DNA of 49,877 bases, from NCBI GenBank assembly GCA_009838075.1, contig VXSG01000038.1, forward strand, positions 1 through 49,877, written 5' to 3'. Shown here piece by piece: positions 31,119-40,815 of this stretch (within the stretch, counting starts at the first letter, position 1; each line of letters starts with the position of its first letter). The stretch comes from Boseongicola sp. SB0665_bin_10 (GTDB taxonomy: Bacteria > Pseudomonadota > Alphaproteobacteria > Rhodobacterales > Rhodobacteraceae). The notes beneath the pieces are model-generated. The model saw nothing but the letters and a program-made list of their open reading frames with translations. It was not told the origin of the DNA and did no database searches. Position numbers and translations under genes: made by a program.

Positions 31119-33524
31119 ATGACGTCGCCTGCCCTTGCATCGTTGTCCGAGGCCCAGGTTCGCGCGGCCACCCATGTCGACAGCCCGGTGCTGGCGTTGG
31201 CCGGCGCCGGTTCCGGCAAGACCCGCATGCTGGCGGGACGCCTTGCCTACCTGGTCTCGCCGCCGGAAGACGGCGGCCTCGGCGCCGACCCGTCTTCCGT
31301 GATGATGGTCACGTTCACGAAAAAGGCAGCCCACGAGATGCGCGAACGCATCACACCGATCATGGACGAGCTGCGCGCCCGTGGGAACGGGCGGGACCCG
31401 GGGCGCCCCTGGATCGGCACGTTTCACGGGCTTTCGCTGGGCATCCTGCGGATTGAATCGGGCAAGGCGGGCCTCGGCGAGGGGTTCTCGATCTTCGACG
31501 AGGCGGATTCGGAGGCGCTCGTCACGAGCGAGGTCGAGCGCATGAACCTGCGATCTTTCGACAGGGACCTGTTCTTCCGGGATCTCGAAAGGGCGAAGGC
31601 CCGGCTGCTCGATGCAGGGATGCTGTCGGAGCGCCAGGAGATGGTCGCTTCCGCGTCAAGCGGCGAAATCCAGGAAACCGAGGCGACGCGGCGCTGGGAG
31701 CGCATCCTGGGCCATTTCCGGTCCGAGCGCTTCGTCGAGGTCTATGCTGGCTACCAAGCGGCATTGCGTGAGCAGAATGCAGTCGACTTCAGTGACCTGT
31801 TGATCCGCACCGTCAACTTGATGAAAGATTGCTCGGACGTGCGCTCGTTCTGGCAATCCTCCTTCCGGCACTTCCTGGTCGACGAGGTCCAGGACATCAA
31901 CCGGGCGCAGGTCGCATGGCTGGAGGCGATCACGGGCGGCGGTCGCGAGACCGCGCCGCCGGGCGCGAGTGACGATCGCGTGGACGATGCGAGACGCGCG
32001 AACGTTCACGCCTTTCCCTGCCCGACCATCGCCTTCGTCGGCGATGACGACCAGTCCATCTACGGGTTTCGCGGATCCGAGGTGAAGGTCATGCTGGGTC
32101 TTGCCGAGCGTTTCCCTGGCCTGGAGAAGGTCACGCTCGATACGTCCTTTCGTTGTGCGCCAGCGATCCTGAACGTCGCCAACGCGCTCGTGCAACGCAA
32201 CAAGGTCCGTGCGGGCAAGACCTTGCGCTCGCCGAACGGCGTGAGCGGCCCCGGTCCGGTGGTCATGCGGCGAATGCCCTTGCCCGCCGACGAGACGGCG
32301 CGACTCGTTGGCGAGGCCCGTGCCTGGATCCGTGAGGGCGGGCCGCCCCGCGAGTTCGCCGTGCTCCTGCGCACCCGCGAGCACGTGCAGGCAGTGGCGG
32401 GCGAACTGCGCAAGGCCGGTCTGCCCGTGGCGGAGAACCGGTCGACGGACCTGCGTCGTGCGGCCGAAGTCCGCGACGCCTTGGCCTTTGCGTCCTTCCA
32501 CCTGAATCCCCTCAACGAGACCGCGTTTCGCCGCATCGCGAACAGGCCAGCGCGTGGACTTGGGCCAACGTCGATGAAGGCTGTTCAGGACAACGCCTGG
32601 CGGAATGACATCACGCTCCTCGAGGAGTTCCGTCGCGTGGCCGACGAGAGCGGCGGCGGCGAGGGTCGCTATGCGACGGCGTTCGTCAACAGCGCCCGGA
32701 AATTCATGCGGATGATGGACGGGATGAACGAGTGGGTCGCGGGAGCGACGAACGCAGGCGAGGCGCTCCTCGGCATCCTCCGTCGCACGGGTTACATGGA
32801 TTCGCTCTTTTTCCAGGCCCTGCGATCGGCTGGTCTCGACATCGATGAGCATGTCGACATGACCTGGGACCCGCCCCTGCGGTTCCTGGTCCGGCTTACG
32901 GAAAGGGCCGCGGGCAATGGACCGGAGTCCGGGGCGGGTGTCGGCATCCAGGACCTGGCGGCCTCAGCTGGCCGCCTGTCGGAGGCGGCCCGGCGCATCG
33001 GGAACGTGGCGCTGCTGCTGGAACAGGCGGCGCTCTGTTCCGACCTGGACGGCTTCGTCATGGACGCGCTTCTCGATGCCCCGGACTTGTCGCCGGCCGA
33101 GGGATTGCAGGTGATGACCGTTCACGCGGCGAAGGGACTGGAGTTCGACCATGTTCGCCTGCCGTTCTTAATTGAGGGCGTGATGCCACATCATCAGGCC
33201 GGGACGCCCGGGGAGATAGAGGAGGAGCGCCGCCTGGCCTATGTCGCCCTGACACGCGCACGCCAGACGGTGGAGATCAGCTGTCCGGTGCGGCTGACTG
33301 GATGCCCGTACATTCGCCAGCGCCGGGCCCGGGCTTCGCGTTTCGTGGGTGAGATGCAGCAGGCGGGAGCCGATTTCGAGCGGCGTTCCTGGAGGGAACT
33401 GACATTCGGCTTTCAGAAGGTGCCGCCCCGCACGCGTGAGGTGGACCCGTGCGAGACGCATGTCGTGGCTACGGATGGGGCCGTGATCGACGAGCCGGAC
33501 ATGGCGATGGAAGACCTGTTCTGA
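31119..33524 (+). CDS. UvrD/PcrA-type superfamily 1 DNA helicase
   Basis: An 801 aa helicase with all SF1A motifs in order: Walker A AGAGSGKT (28-35), GTFHG, the DEVQD Walker B, GDDDQSIYGFRGS, a Q/R-rich middle, VMTVHAAKGLEFDHV, and EEERRLAYVALTRAR near the end. It unwinds DNA 3' to 5'. Chromosomal uvrD or rep genes are similar in length, and the place between transfer and RNase HI genes suggests an element-encoded helicase for plasmid processing. GGAAGG lies before the ATG. Confidence 0.85.
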   Translation: MTSPALASLSEAQVRAATHVDSPVLALAGAGSGKTRMLAGRLAYLVSPPEDGGLGADPSSVMMVTFTKKAAHEMRERITPIMDELRARGNGRDPGRPWIGTFHGLSLGILRIESGKAGLGEGFSIFDEADSEALVTSEVERMNLRSFDRDLFFRDLERAKARLLDAGMLSERQEMVASASSGEIQETEATRRWERILGHFRSERFVEVYAGYQAALREQNAVDFSDLLIRTVNLMKDCSDVRSFWQSSFRHFLVDEVQDINRAQVAWLEAITGGGRETAPPGASDDRVDDARRANVHAFPCPTIAFVGDDDQSIYGFRGSEVKVMLGLAERFPGLEKVTLDTSFRCAPAILNVANALVQRNKVRAGKTLRSPNGVSGPGPVVMRRMPLPADETARLVGEARAWIREGGPPREFAVLLRTREHVQAVAGELRKAGLPVAENRSTDLRRAAEVRDALAFASFHLNPLNETAFRRIANRPARGLGPTSMKAVQDNAWRNDITLLEEFRRVADESGGGEGRYATAFVNSARKFMRMMDGMNEWVAGATNAGEALLGILRRTGYMDSLFFQALRSAGLDIDEHVDMTWDPPLRFLVRLTERAAGNGPESGAGVGIQDLAASAGRLSEAARRIGNVALLLEQAALCSDLDGFVMDALLDAPDLSPAEGLQVMTVHAAKGLEFDHVRLPFLIEGVMPHHQAGTPGEIEEERRLAYVALTRARQTVEISCPVRLTGCPYIRQRRARASRFVGEMQQAGADFERRSWRELTFGFQKVPPRTREVDPCETHVVATDGAVIDEPDMAMEDLF

Positions 33525-33546
33525 TGGTGGGGGACGGAGGGGATCG

Positions 33547-34692
33547 ATGAGCATGGAGAAGCTTGCCGGACGCGGCAACGCGGACGACGTGAACCGGGTC
33601 GAGCAGGTCGGCCGGTCTGGCCCTGGGTTGCCGGACTGGCTCAAGATGCCACCGGATTGGCCGAAATTCATGGGCCTGTCCCGGAACCAGGTTCGTGCGA
33701 TCCGGGCCGCTGAGCAGGCGGGATACGGTGGGGACGGAAGGCCGTTCGACAGGGACAAGGTCAACGCGGGCTTGGCGCAGATGGCTGCGCGCATGCAGGA
33801 ACGCGCGGCGCAGGTCGATGCCTGGCTTGCCGAAACGCATGCCCGAATCGCCGCGCAGGAACGGTTTGCCGCGAGGGCGTCCGTTGAGGACTGGAAGCGT
33901 GTTCATCAGCGGGAAATTCGCGGGCCCGCCATGAGCCTCGTTAAGAAGGCCAAGGCTGCGTTCAAGACGCCTTCGGCCGAGGACGACGCCTTCCACGGAA
34001 TCCGGTGGGCCATGCTGCTGGATTCGCGGCGGCGGCAAGGCGATCCGGCCTTCTCGAACGTCGCGCTCTGGAGCCGCGACATGCTGCTGACCCATGACGG
34101 GGGGCTGCTCGAAGTGAAGGGCGATGTCATCCGGGTGCCGGGCAGGGGTGGTGCGCGCACGGCGACCGCCCAGGCAGGAGAGCAGGCGATCCTGGAGGCG
34201 GCGGAGCGTGGCTGGGACGGGGTCGAGATTGTCGGCAATTCCGCCTTTGCCGCCGCCGCCAGGAGAAAGGCGGTCGAACTGGGACTCAGCGCAAGGGTGA
34301 CGGTCCTGGATGGCATCCGGAAGACCGTGGACCGGTTCGAGGCCCTGCCGCCGGAATTCGGGACAGGCGAGGGAGCGCCCGCGCGTGAGGAATCGGACAG
34401 GCCGGTGATGGACGCGTCAGAAGATGTGGCCCGGCTTGACCTGCCTGAGCGGCCTCGGGTCGAGTCGGCGTTCGGTGACGGCTACGCAAGGCTTCGGGCG
34501 GAGCAAGCCACCAATGATCGCGGCATGTCGCAAAGGGACTCCCTCGCGGCCGCATTTGCCCGCATTCCGGAAGGACGCATCCAGGAGCCGGAAACGGAGA
34601 TCGTGCCTGTCGACGACACGCCCGAAGGTTCCGTGGACCCGGAAGGCCGGCGCCGGGAACTGCAGGATGAGCCTGATCCGGCATTTGCCTGA
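33547..34692 (+). CDS. LPD7-domain protein, relaxase-associated type
   Basis: A 381 aa soluble protein. The middle (about residues 165-265) reads VALWSRDMLLTHDGGLLEVKGD, then AGEQAILEAAERGWDGVEIVGN, the pattern of the LPD7 domain found at the C-terminus of MobA/TraI-like relaxases. No relaxase tyrosine motif is seen, so this is not the relaxase. The N-terminal third has a coiled coil (GLAQMAARMQERAAQVDAWL). GGAGGGGA precedes the ATG at 33547. It follows the helicase by 22 bases. Confidence 0.6.
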   Translation: MSMEKLAGRGNADDVNRVEQVGRSGPGLPDWLKMPPDWPKFMGLSRNQVRAIRAAEQAGYGGDGRPFDRDKVNAGLAQMAARMQERAAQVDAWLAETHARIAAQERFAARASVEDWKRVHQREIRGPAMSLVKKAKAAFKTPSAEDDAFHGIRWAMLLDSRRRQGDPAFSNVALWSRDMLLTHDGGLLEVKGDVIRVPGRGGARTATAQAGEQAILEAAERGWDGVEIVGNSAFAAAARRKAVELGLSARVTVLDGIRKTVDRFEALPPEFGTGEGAPAREESDRPVMDASEDVARLDLPERPRVESAFGDGYARLRAEQATNDRGMSQRDSLAAAFARIPEGRIQEPETEIVPVDDTPEGSVDPEGRRRELQDEPDPAFA

Positions 34693-34778
34693 CGGCGAAC
34701 GCGTGGCCTGTGCCGGTGCGGATCGCGGCGAAAAGTGATACATTTTTGAATATTATGCATGAATGCTTTTTTGCAATC

Positions 34779-34808
34779 TTGACAAATAGACATCGTGCGT
34801 CTTTCAAT
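34779..34808 (+). promoter_or_regulatory. Candidate promoter of the rnhA operon
   Basis: TTGACA (34779-34784) with TTCAAT (34803-34808), 18 bases apart, in an unusually AT-rich patch (34738-34800) where the surrounding sequence is GC-rich. It lies 77 bases before the RNase HI ATG and is the best -35 hexamer I found in the window. Confidence 0.5.
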
Positions 34809-34884
34809 GCGCAACATGGTGCTGCGCTGCCGTCCGGAGACGCAGCTGCGGACAAGCGTGCCGCAAGTTCAGGGAGAGGAATTC

Positions 34885-35349
34885 ATGGTGGAGCATGTCA
34901 GGGCATTCATCGACGGGGCATGCGCACCGAACCCAGGCTCGGGCGGGTGGGGCGTGCTCCTGTTCTTCAAGGACGGCAACCGCGTCCTGCGCGAGCGGGA
35001 ACTGTCCGGTGGCGTGGCCCGGACCACGAACAACCGGATGGAGCTCCTGGCGGCGATTCACGCGCTTGAGGCGCTGGACAGCCCCTCCCGGATCACGGTC
35101 TGCACCGACTCGACCTACGTAAGGGAGGGCATCACGCGTTGGATACACAGGTGGAAGGTCAACGGCTGGCAGGCGGTGGACGGGCGACCGGTCAGGAACG
35201 CAGACCTGTGGCGCCGGCTGGACGCGGCTCGCAGCGCCCATGACGCGTCATGGGAATGGGTGAGGGGGCATGCCGGCAACCGGGGCAACGAACGCGCTGA
35301 CGGGCTCGCGCGTCAAGGCCGGGTCGGGCAGCTGGAGTCATGCCAATGA
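34885..35349 (+). CDS. rnhA: Ribonuclease HI
   Basis: A 154 aa RNase HI. The catalytic set is visible: Asp in AFIDGAC, Glu in NNRMELLAA, Asp in CTDSTYV and Asp in GNERADGLA with RGHAGN before it. It degrades RNA in RNA-DNA hybrids. The ATG at 34885 with GGAGAGGA upstream is preferred to the upstream 34795 start. Its stop overlaps the ASCH-domain gene. A plasmid-type copy may serve replication-primer removal. Confidence 0.85.
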   Translation: MVEHVRAFIDGACAPNPGSGGWGVLLFFKDGNRVLRERELSGGVARTTNNRMELLAAIHALEALDSPSRITVCTDSTYVREGITRWIHRWKVNGWQAVDGRPVRNADLWRRLDAARSAHDASWEWVRGHAGNRGNERADGLARQGRVGQLESCQ

Positions 35350-35954
35350 CTTCTTCCAGGTCCCGCCTGCTTGAATTCGGCGACACCATCGTCGGCGCCG
35401 TCGGCGGGCAAATCCATTACTGGAAGCACGGGGCGGCATCCTTCCCGCACTTCCTGCTCTCGGTCAGGCCGCCACATGTCGAGAGCATCCTGGCCGGTCG
35501 GAAGACGGTCGAGTTCAGGCGCAGGTTCCAGGGCGGAACCACGCCTTGCGCCGTCTGGATCTACGAGACACGGCCTGCCGCCCGGGTCGTGGCCTGCGCA
35601 ACGTGCAGGCATCGGGAACGGGACCGTCCGGACCGCATCTGGTTGGGTCACGGCGAATCGGGCGGGATCGCCAAAGAGATCTTCGATGCCTATTGCGACG
35701 GCTGCGAGGCGGTACATGCGCTTGTCCTCAGTCTCGTGACGCCTCTGCCCCATCCCCTGTCGATCGACGTGTTGCGGGACGTTGCCGGCAAGGGCATGCC
35801 ACCGATGAACTTCCGGAGCCTGGAACGAAAGACGGCCGAGCAGTTCATGAAGCTTGGCGTTGAGGGACCGTCCGGGCGATCGGACCCGCTGGTGCCGGTT
35901 CAAGAGCACGTCGCGAATGCATGGCGGCCCTCTGACAGGAAAGAACGATCATGA
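35346..35954 (+). CDS. ASCH-domain protein
   Basis: A 202 aa protein. The segment [26 protein letters not shown] is the ASCH signature (the K-T-x-E-x-R pattern), with [13 protein letters not shown] continuing the small barrel fold. ASCH domains bind RNA or modified nucleotides; some hydrolyse acylated cytidine. The remaining 90 aa are helical and unknown. ATG at 35346 in an ATGA overlap with rnhA has GGAG eight bases upstream; ATG at 35340 is the alternative. Confidence 0.65.
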   Translation: MTSSRSRLLEFGDTIVGAVGGQIHYWKHGAASFPHFLLSVRPPHVESILAGRKTVEFRRRFQGGTTPCAVWIYETRPAARVVACATCRHRERDRPDRIWLGHGESGGIAKEIFDAYCDGCEAVHALVLSLVTPLPHPLSIDVLRDVAGKGMPPMNFRSLERKTAEQFMKLGVEGPSGRSDPLVPVQEHVANAWRPSDRKERS

Positions 35955-36295
35955 CGTCGGCGGATGACGTCACGGCCGAACTCGCCAAGGCTTGCGACCT
36001 CTTGGCGCGGCTCCGCGAGGTCTACGGCCTGGATCTGGATGAAGCGCAGCTCGACGATGACGACGAGAAGAGGAACCTCTGGGCCGAGGTCAGCGACATG
36101 AGGTGCCGGCCGGAAGGATTGGCGCGTTCGGCGCGTGTGATGGCCAGGGGATCGGCCGCCAGCTGCGCGGCGGTCGTGGCGCAGCGCGCTGGCAAGATCT
36201 GTGCCGCGGATGGCCAGCACCCGGACGAGGTTTCCGACATGCTCATCGCAAACGTTCTTGAAGGGTATTGGGCGGTCCGTGGCGGGGCGAACTGA
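35951..36295 (+). CDS. Hypothetical protein
   Basis: A 114 aa protein coupled to the ASCH gene by ATGA. It is acidic near the N-terminus (DLDLDEAQLDDDDEKR) and helical after that, with two Cys. I recognise no family. Confidence 0.45.
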   Translation: MTSADDVTAELAKACDLLARLREVYGLDLDEAQLDDDDEKRNLWAEVSDMRCRPEGLARSARVMARGSAASCAAVVAQRAGKICAADGQHPDEVSDMLIANVLEGYWAVRGGAN

Positions 36296-36331
36296 ACCTC
36301 CTCGAGGTTCGGCTTCAGCGAGGAGAGCATC

Positions 36332-36544
36332 GTGTTTTGCGACACTATGGAAACCAGGGGACCAGTCAGGCTTGTCCGGATCCGGTCGGTCGGGCCGGAC
36401 CGGCTACCGACCTACTGGCTGGTCCATGTGCAGGCGGAAGGGACAGGAGACTGGCATAGGGCATGCGAACCATGTTCCGAGACGGCCGCGAGAGAGCGTT
36501 TCGACGAAGTGTGCGGGCTGGTCGAGAAGGAGGAGGACGCGTGA
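36332..36544 (+). CDS. Small hypothetical protein
   Basis: A 70 aa product from a GTG start with GGAGAG upstream. It has two Cys in ACEPCSE, perhaps a metal pair, and an acidic tail. It overlaps the next GTG start by four bases. Confidence 0.45.
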   Translation: MFCDTMETRGPVRLVRIRSVGPDRLPTYWLVHVQAEGTGDWHRACEPCSETAARERFDEVCGLVEKEEDA

Positions 36545-36822
36545 GCGAGCGCATGCCGAATTGGTGGCTTCGTGTGCCGACGACCGCCATGCGGAGGGAC
36601 GACCTCCTGCAGATCGCGCTGGACGCCGCGGCCGACAATGCCAATGGCATGGCGGCGCAGCCGGACGACGCAGTTCGTGCGCAGTCGATGACCAAACGCC
36701 AGCTTCTGGCGTTCATCCAGAAGGGGCGCGAGGCGAAGCTCGAAGAGTGCGCCCGTCGCGGCGCGAAATCCGACGCCGTCCGACCTGCTGTGCCACGTCC
36801 GGAACGCATTTCGGCGAGCTAA
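36541..36822 (+). CDS. Small basic hypothetical protein
   Basis: A 93 aa product from a GTG start (GTGA junction) after GGAGGAGG. A helical segment (RRDDLLQIALDAAADNANG) is followed by KRQLLAFIQKGREAKLEE. No family recognised; likely part of the same operon as the two genes before. Confidence 0.45.
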   Translation: MSERMPNWWLRVPTTAMRRDDLLQIALDAAADNANGMAAQPDDAVRAQSMTKRQLLAFIQKGREAKLEECARRGAKSDAVRPAVPRPERISAS

Positions 36823-36976
36823 GTCGATGCCTGGCTGCGGACCCTACCGAAACCGGATCCGTGAGAGGCGCATGATTCCACCGGACGACTGACCGGCAAG
36901 GTCCGCAGGAACTGGACTGGTCACTTGCCGATTGTTTCAAACCCAATGAATCACCAGAAAAACGGGAGCCAATGAA

Positions 36977-37387
36977 ATGCAATCCACGGATGCGAAGACG
37001 CAAGAAACCTTCGAGTCACGGGTCGAGGTGATCCTCATCGGCATCAAGGATGCCGTGGAATCCAAGGGCGGTTTTCCGGTGTTCATGTGTGAATTCGATC
37101 TGGCGAAGACGTTCGTGAACCGCTTCGCAGACACATTCATGTTCAGTAGATCCAACCCCAAGTGGCACTTCCGTCAGAACGCCGGGCCGGGCAGGCAAAG
37201 ATTTGCGCATTTCGAGGTGCGACATGCCTGCATGCGCATGATATCCATCCTCACGACCGGCGGCGCAGCTTCCGGCCCGGACAGGGCACGGCTCGAAACG
37301 AGGAAGACTGTCGAAAACGTGCTCGAAATCGCCTCCTGGGATCCACGTTGCGCTTTCCACGAAGAGGAAGCGGGGAACGGATCTTGA
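36977..37387 (+). CDS. Hypothetical protein
   Basis: A 136 aa protein with GGGAG before the ATG. It mixes strands and helices (RVEVILIGIKDAVESKGG, FDLAKTFVNRFADTFMF). I recognise no family. It stands alone, 154 bases after the previous gene, and converges with the minus-strand block. Confidence 0.45.
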   Translation: MQSTDAKTQETFESRVEVILIGIKDAVESKGGFPVFMCEFDLAKTFVNRFADTFMFSRSNPKWHFRQNAGPGRQRFAHFEVRHACMRMISILTTGGAASGPDRARLETRKTVENVLEIASWDPRCAFHEEEAGNGS

Positions 37388-37397
37388 GTCGAGGCTG

Positions 37398-37694
37398 CTA
37401 GAATGGGCGCGATCCGAGCCTGAAAGTAGCATCATCAGGGTTCATTGTCCGCTTCCCGCTTCGCCTGCAGTGTCCGTCGAGTTCATCCAGTTCCGCCTCA
37501 AGCCGCTTGATTCGGGAAGTGGCGATTCGAATGTCCCACTGCAGCTGCTGAATCCTCTTCCGTTTCCTGATCCGTCGCCCTTCCAGGACCGCATCCAGCA
37601 GTTTCGCGACGGCCAGCGCCGGGATGAGCACGGGCAACAGGGCCAAGGGCAGCAGTTGTGGCCAGCCCGGCCACTTGAACTCGGTGATCATCAC
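37398..37694 (-). CDS. Small membrane protein with coiled coil
   Basis: A 98 aa protein: an N-terminal membrane helix (LLPLALLPVLIPALAVAKLL) followed by a basic loop and a coiled coil (QLQWDIRIATSRIKRLEAELDEL). Reminiscent of small phage- or plasmid-type anchoring proteins; no family named. GGGGGTG lies upstream of the ATG. Confidence 0.5.
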   Translation of the reverse strand: MMITEFKWPGWPQLLPLALLPVLIPALAVAKLLDAVLEGRRIRKRKRIQQLQWDIRIATSRIKRLEAELDELDGHCRRSGKRTMNPDDATFRLGSRPF

Positions 37695-37765
37695 TTTCGT
37701 TCACCCCCTCTCGCATCATCGTCCGGCCAGGAGAAAATGGAGACGCATCCGAATCCCGGATCGGA

Positions 37766-38023
37766 TCATCGGGCATTGCTCCCGTCGCCTGTCTTCCGCG
37801 CGTCATCGATGGCCTGTCGGATTTCCTTGAGCGCGCCGCCTACGGCGAAAAACGTGTCCAGGGCGGCCTCGCTTCTGCGCTCGCTGCCATTGCGGCGAGA
37901 CTCAGCCGTAAGGAAGAGCAGGGCAAGGATCACCACCACGCAGATCCCGACCAGGCACCAGGGCACCAAGACCTTGATGTACCACCACATGCCCTTGAAG
38001 GCGGGCGGGCTGGACGATGTCAT
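37766..38023 (-). CDS. Single-span membrane protein, duplicate 2
   Basis: An 85 aa protein: membrane helix VLVPWCLVGICVVVILALL and a downstream GALKEIRQAIDD helix. The ATG at 38023 has GAGGAG eight bases upstream. The preceding gene (38360-38028) has the same plan and closely similar motifs, so the two are tandem duplicates. Confidence 0.55.
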   Translation of the reverse strand: MTSSSPPAFKGMWWYIKVLVPWCLVGICVVVILALLFLTAESRRNGSERRSEAALDTFFAVGGALKEIRQAIDDARKTGDGSNAR

Positions 38024-38027
38024 GTCT

Positions 38028-38360
38028 TTACTCCTCTGATGACGCGGACGGAATCGCGGCATCCGGGTCATCGACCGTCGATTCTTCCCTTTCGAACTGG
38101 CTGACGCCGGCGGGGAAGTGGTCCGCGAATCCGTTCTCCGGAAGTCCGAGGGCGTCCTGAATGTCCCGCAACGTTCCGTCGATCGCGACCAGCTCGTCGG
38201 TGAATGGCCTGTATTTCTCGATCTCATCGAGGCCGACCCTGGCGAACGCCACGACCTGGACATAGATCACCGCCAATCCGACCCCGATCAGGCACCAAGG
38301 CAACAGCACCCTGAAGGAAGGTCTCTTTGACCTGAAGGAAAGCCAGTTGAGCTTGGTCAT
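38028..38360 (-). CDS. Single-span membrane protein, duplicate 1
   Basis: A 110 aa protein: membrane helix VLLPWCLIGVGLAVIYV, then GTLRDIQDALGL and an acidic tail. It shares PWCL(I/V)G and the G-x-L-(K/R)-(D/E)-I-(R/Q)-x-A pattern with the gene that follows. The ATG at 38360 is used rather than 38396 because upstream residues are not conserved in the twin. They lie downstream of a SNF2 helicase. Confidence 0.5.
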   Translation of the reverse strand: MTKLNWLSFRSKRPSFRVLLPWCLIGVGLAVIYVQVVAFARVGLDEIEKYRPFTDELVAIDGTLRDIQDALGLPENGFADHFPAGVSQFEREESTVDDPDAAIPSASSEE

Positions 38361-38415
38361 GCGGTCGCCCTTTCCGTGTTCTGCGCTTGCGGGCATGTCC
38401 GGGAGAGATGCCGAT

Positions 38416-40602
38416 TCATGGAGACGGGCTCGGGTGAAGCGGGTCGGGAGCCTTGTCGTGGAGGAACGCGACGCGGTTGAGGGTTCTCTCGTCGCTTTCC
38501 ATCTTCGAGACGAGCGCCGCCCCGATCCGCGCGTCCAGGGTTCCGGCCACGGACATGTAGCCGATCTCGACGTTGCGCTCCTGGCCGATCCGCCAAATAC
38601 GGTCCTCGACCTGGACCATGTTGGAGGGCGACCAGTCCGGCTCCACGACGCGCATCCGGGCGGCCTTGGTCAGCGTGATGCCGGTTGCGCCCGAAAGCGT
38701 GATGATCATGGCGCGGACATCGTCATCTTCCTGGAACCGGTCCACGATCTCCTGGCGACGCCTCGCGGCGATCGTGCCGTCATAGACGAGGCAGGCGCCT
38801 GGCATCCGCCGTTCGGCCTCTCCGTGCAGCGCTGCCACGACGTCCTTGTGATGTGCGAACATCACCGTCTTTGTGCGTTCGCATGGATCGAGATCGTTCT
38901 CCTCCTCGATCTCGTCGAGGATGAAGCGGGCGCAATGCGGCGCCTTGAGGCGCCCGAGGTTGAGCCGGACCCGGGACATCTCCGTGAAGTCCGGCCGGTC
39001 TGGATTCATCGTCGGCAGCTTGTCGATCACGGCCCCGGCCTTTTGCGCGCCCCCTTTCCGGACTTCGACCCGGCCGGTTCGGCCCAGCAGCCTTTCCAGG
39101 TCGAATTCTGCCTTGCGAAGCGACGCCTTCTCCTCCGCGGACAGGCGGACGGGGATGTCGATCCGGGAGCGGAACTTGTCAGGCAACTGGTCGCCCATGT
39201 CACGCTTCAGGCGTCGGACGAAGGAACCCGAACCGCGCAGCCGCAGCTGAAGCTCCGTTTCCCGGACAGGCTTGCCGTTCATGGGCACGATCACCTCGTT
39301 GCCTGGGCCAAAGGGTGACCTGCTGGTGGTCTTGACCAGGATGGGCGGTGCGTATCGGTTGCGGAACACGCGGTATGCTTCAGGCCCCCGCCCCCAGATG
39401 TCGGGGCGGGTCGATGAGAGAAGCGGCCAGAGCTCTTCGGGACGGTTTGGGCGCGGCGTGCCGGTCAGATGCAAGAGCCGGCCGTGTTTCGACAGGGGCA
39501 ACGGATTCCCGCCCGTCTCGTCCAGGATGTCGCCCATGAGCGCGCGGGTGCGCCTGGCCTCCGGGTTTTTCAGGTTGTGCGCCTCGTCGCAGATGACGAT
39601 GTCCCATTGCCTCGACCGCAGCCGTTCCTCGTGGCGTGCGAGGATGTCGTAGTTGATGACCACGACGGCCGTCTCCGGGAAATTGCTTCCTTCCGCCAAA
39701 CCGACATCAAGGTTCGGGTCCGTGCGCCATTTCTCGATCTCCTGGCCCCACTTGATGCGCATGCTGGCCTGGCAAACGACGAGGATGTTCCTCGCGCCCG
39801 GGCTGGCATTGATGACACCAATCCCCTGCAGCGTCTTTCCAAGCCCCATGTCATCGGCAATTATCGCGCCGCCTGGCGAGGCGATGGCCATGCCGACGCC
39901 GTTTTTCTGGAACGGGAAGAGGTCGAGACCTTCCGGCGTCGGGACGAACGAGTTGCTCTCGCGCGCCCGGCTTGCCGCGATGTGCTGTTTCGTGGCGTTT
40001 AGCATCTCCGCAAGTCGGCCGCGGACGGCGTCCGGCATGAAAGGTTCAAGGTTGGCTGCGACGATCGGATCGCGCGTGCGGTAGGGTCGGGTGCCCAGGC
40101 GATCCGCGAGGCGCTTCGGCACGTTGCCCAAGGGAATCCAGCCGGCGGCCTCCAGGAACGCAGTGCGCAGCGCATCGTCGTCATTGCAATTGGCCACGAA
40201 ATCCTTGCTGCTGGCCCGAACCGCAAGCCGTTGCCTGCCTGCGGGATGGTTTCGGAAAGCGGCGTTGCTGAGCGCATGGGAGAGTTCGCCGGACGACGCG
40301 TTTCCGCGTGGGCGCTGCCCGACAGGGAGTTGCACGTCCTCGACGCAGTCCCGCGCGATCCTGACGCCGTGCTTGTGTCGAAGGAGATGTGCCAGGTAGT
40401 AGGGCGGCGGGCCGGATGACGGCATCGCGCTCCAGATGGAGAAGCCTTCTTCGTCCTTGAACGGGGCAAGCCCGTGAAGTTCCAGCATCCTGCACAGGTC
40501 GGGCTTGAACGTCTCCCTTGGTCCGGAGACCACGGCATGGAAGCTCGGCTCGTCGCCCTTGAAACGGGGGGCCCGGCGCTTGATGTTCACTTGCAGCGGC
40601 AT
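38416..40602 (-). CDS. SNF2-family (SMARCAL1-like) DNA helicase/ATPase
   Basis: A 728 aa SF2 protein. FPFQKNGVGMAIASPGG leads to ADDMGLGKTLQ (Walker A), then ICDEAHNLKN (Walker B), then LHLTGTPRPNRPEELW, and the C-terminal lobe with VFA-type repeats, ATGITLTKAARM and DRIWRIGQERNVE. This order is that of Snf2-type translocases like SMARCAL1 that anneal or remodel DNA. The 220 aa N-terminus is unusual and may bind a substrate. The ATG at 40602 is used over 40668. It could reshape replication forks or act in DNA defence. Confidence 0.82.
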   Translation of the reverse strand: MPLQVNIKRRAPRFKGDEPSFHAVVSGPRETFKPDLCRMLELHGLAPFKDEEGFSIWSAMPSSGPPPYYLAHLLRHKHGVRIARDCVEDVQLPVGQRPRGNASSGELSHALSNAAFRNHPAGRQRLAVRASSKDFVANCNDDDALRTAFLEAAGWIPLGNVPKRLADRLGTRPYRTRDPIVAANLEPFMPDAVRGRLAEMLNATKQHIAASRARESNSFVPTPEGLDLFPFQKNGVGMAIASPGGAIIADDMGLGKTLQGIGVINASPGARNILVVCQASMRIKWGQEIEKWRTDPNLDVGLAEGSNFPETAVVVINYDILARHEERLRSRQWDIVICDEAHNLKNPEARRTRALMGDILDETGGNPLPLSKHGRLLHLTGTPRPNRPEELWPLLSSTRPDIWGRGPEAYRVFRNRYAPPILVKTTSRSPFGPGNEVIVPMNGKPVRETELQLRLRGSGSFVRRLKRDMGDQLPDKFRSRIDIPVRLSAEEKASLRKAEFDLERLLGRTGRVEVRKGGAQKAGAVIDKLPTMNPDRPDFTEMSRVRLNLGRLKAPHCARFILDEIEEENDLDPCERTKTVMFAHHKDVVAALHGEAERRMPGACLVYDGTIAARRRQEIVDRFQEDDDVRAMIITLSGATGITLTKAARMRVVEPDWSPSNMVQVEDRIWRIGQERNVEIGYMSVAGTLDARIGAALVSKMESDERTLNRVAFLHDKAPDPLHPSPSP

Positions 40603-40815
40603 TCGCTTTCGCTGACCTCGCCCTCCTCGCAACCGGAAACGTAATCCTTGGTCCCGGCCCCATTTCAATCCCCGTGGCGATCCAGATTGCCAGGATCCGC
40701 TTCCGAAGGATGCAGCACACGGATGAAAGCCCGAAACCCTTTCCGACTCGGTGCGCGGCGTTGATTCTTTCGTCGGTCACTGCGACCATCAGCGTGGCAG
40801 CATGGAGGCGGCCGC

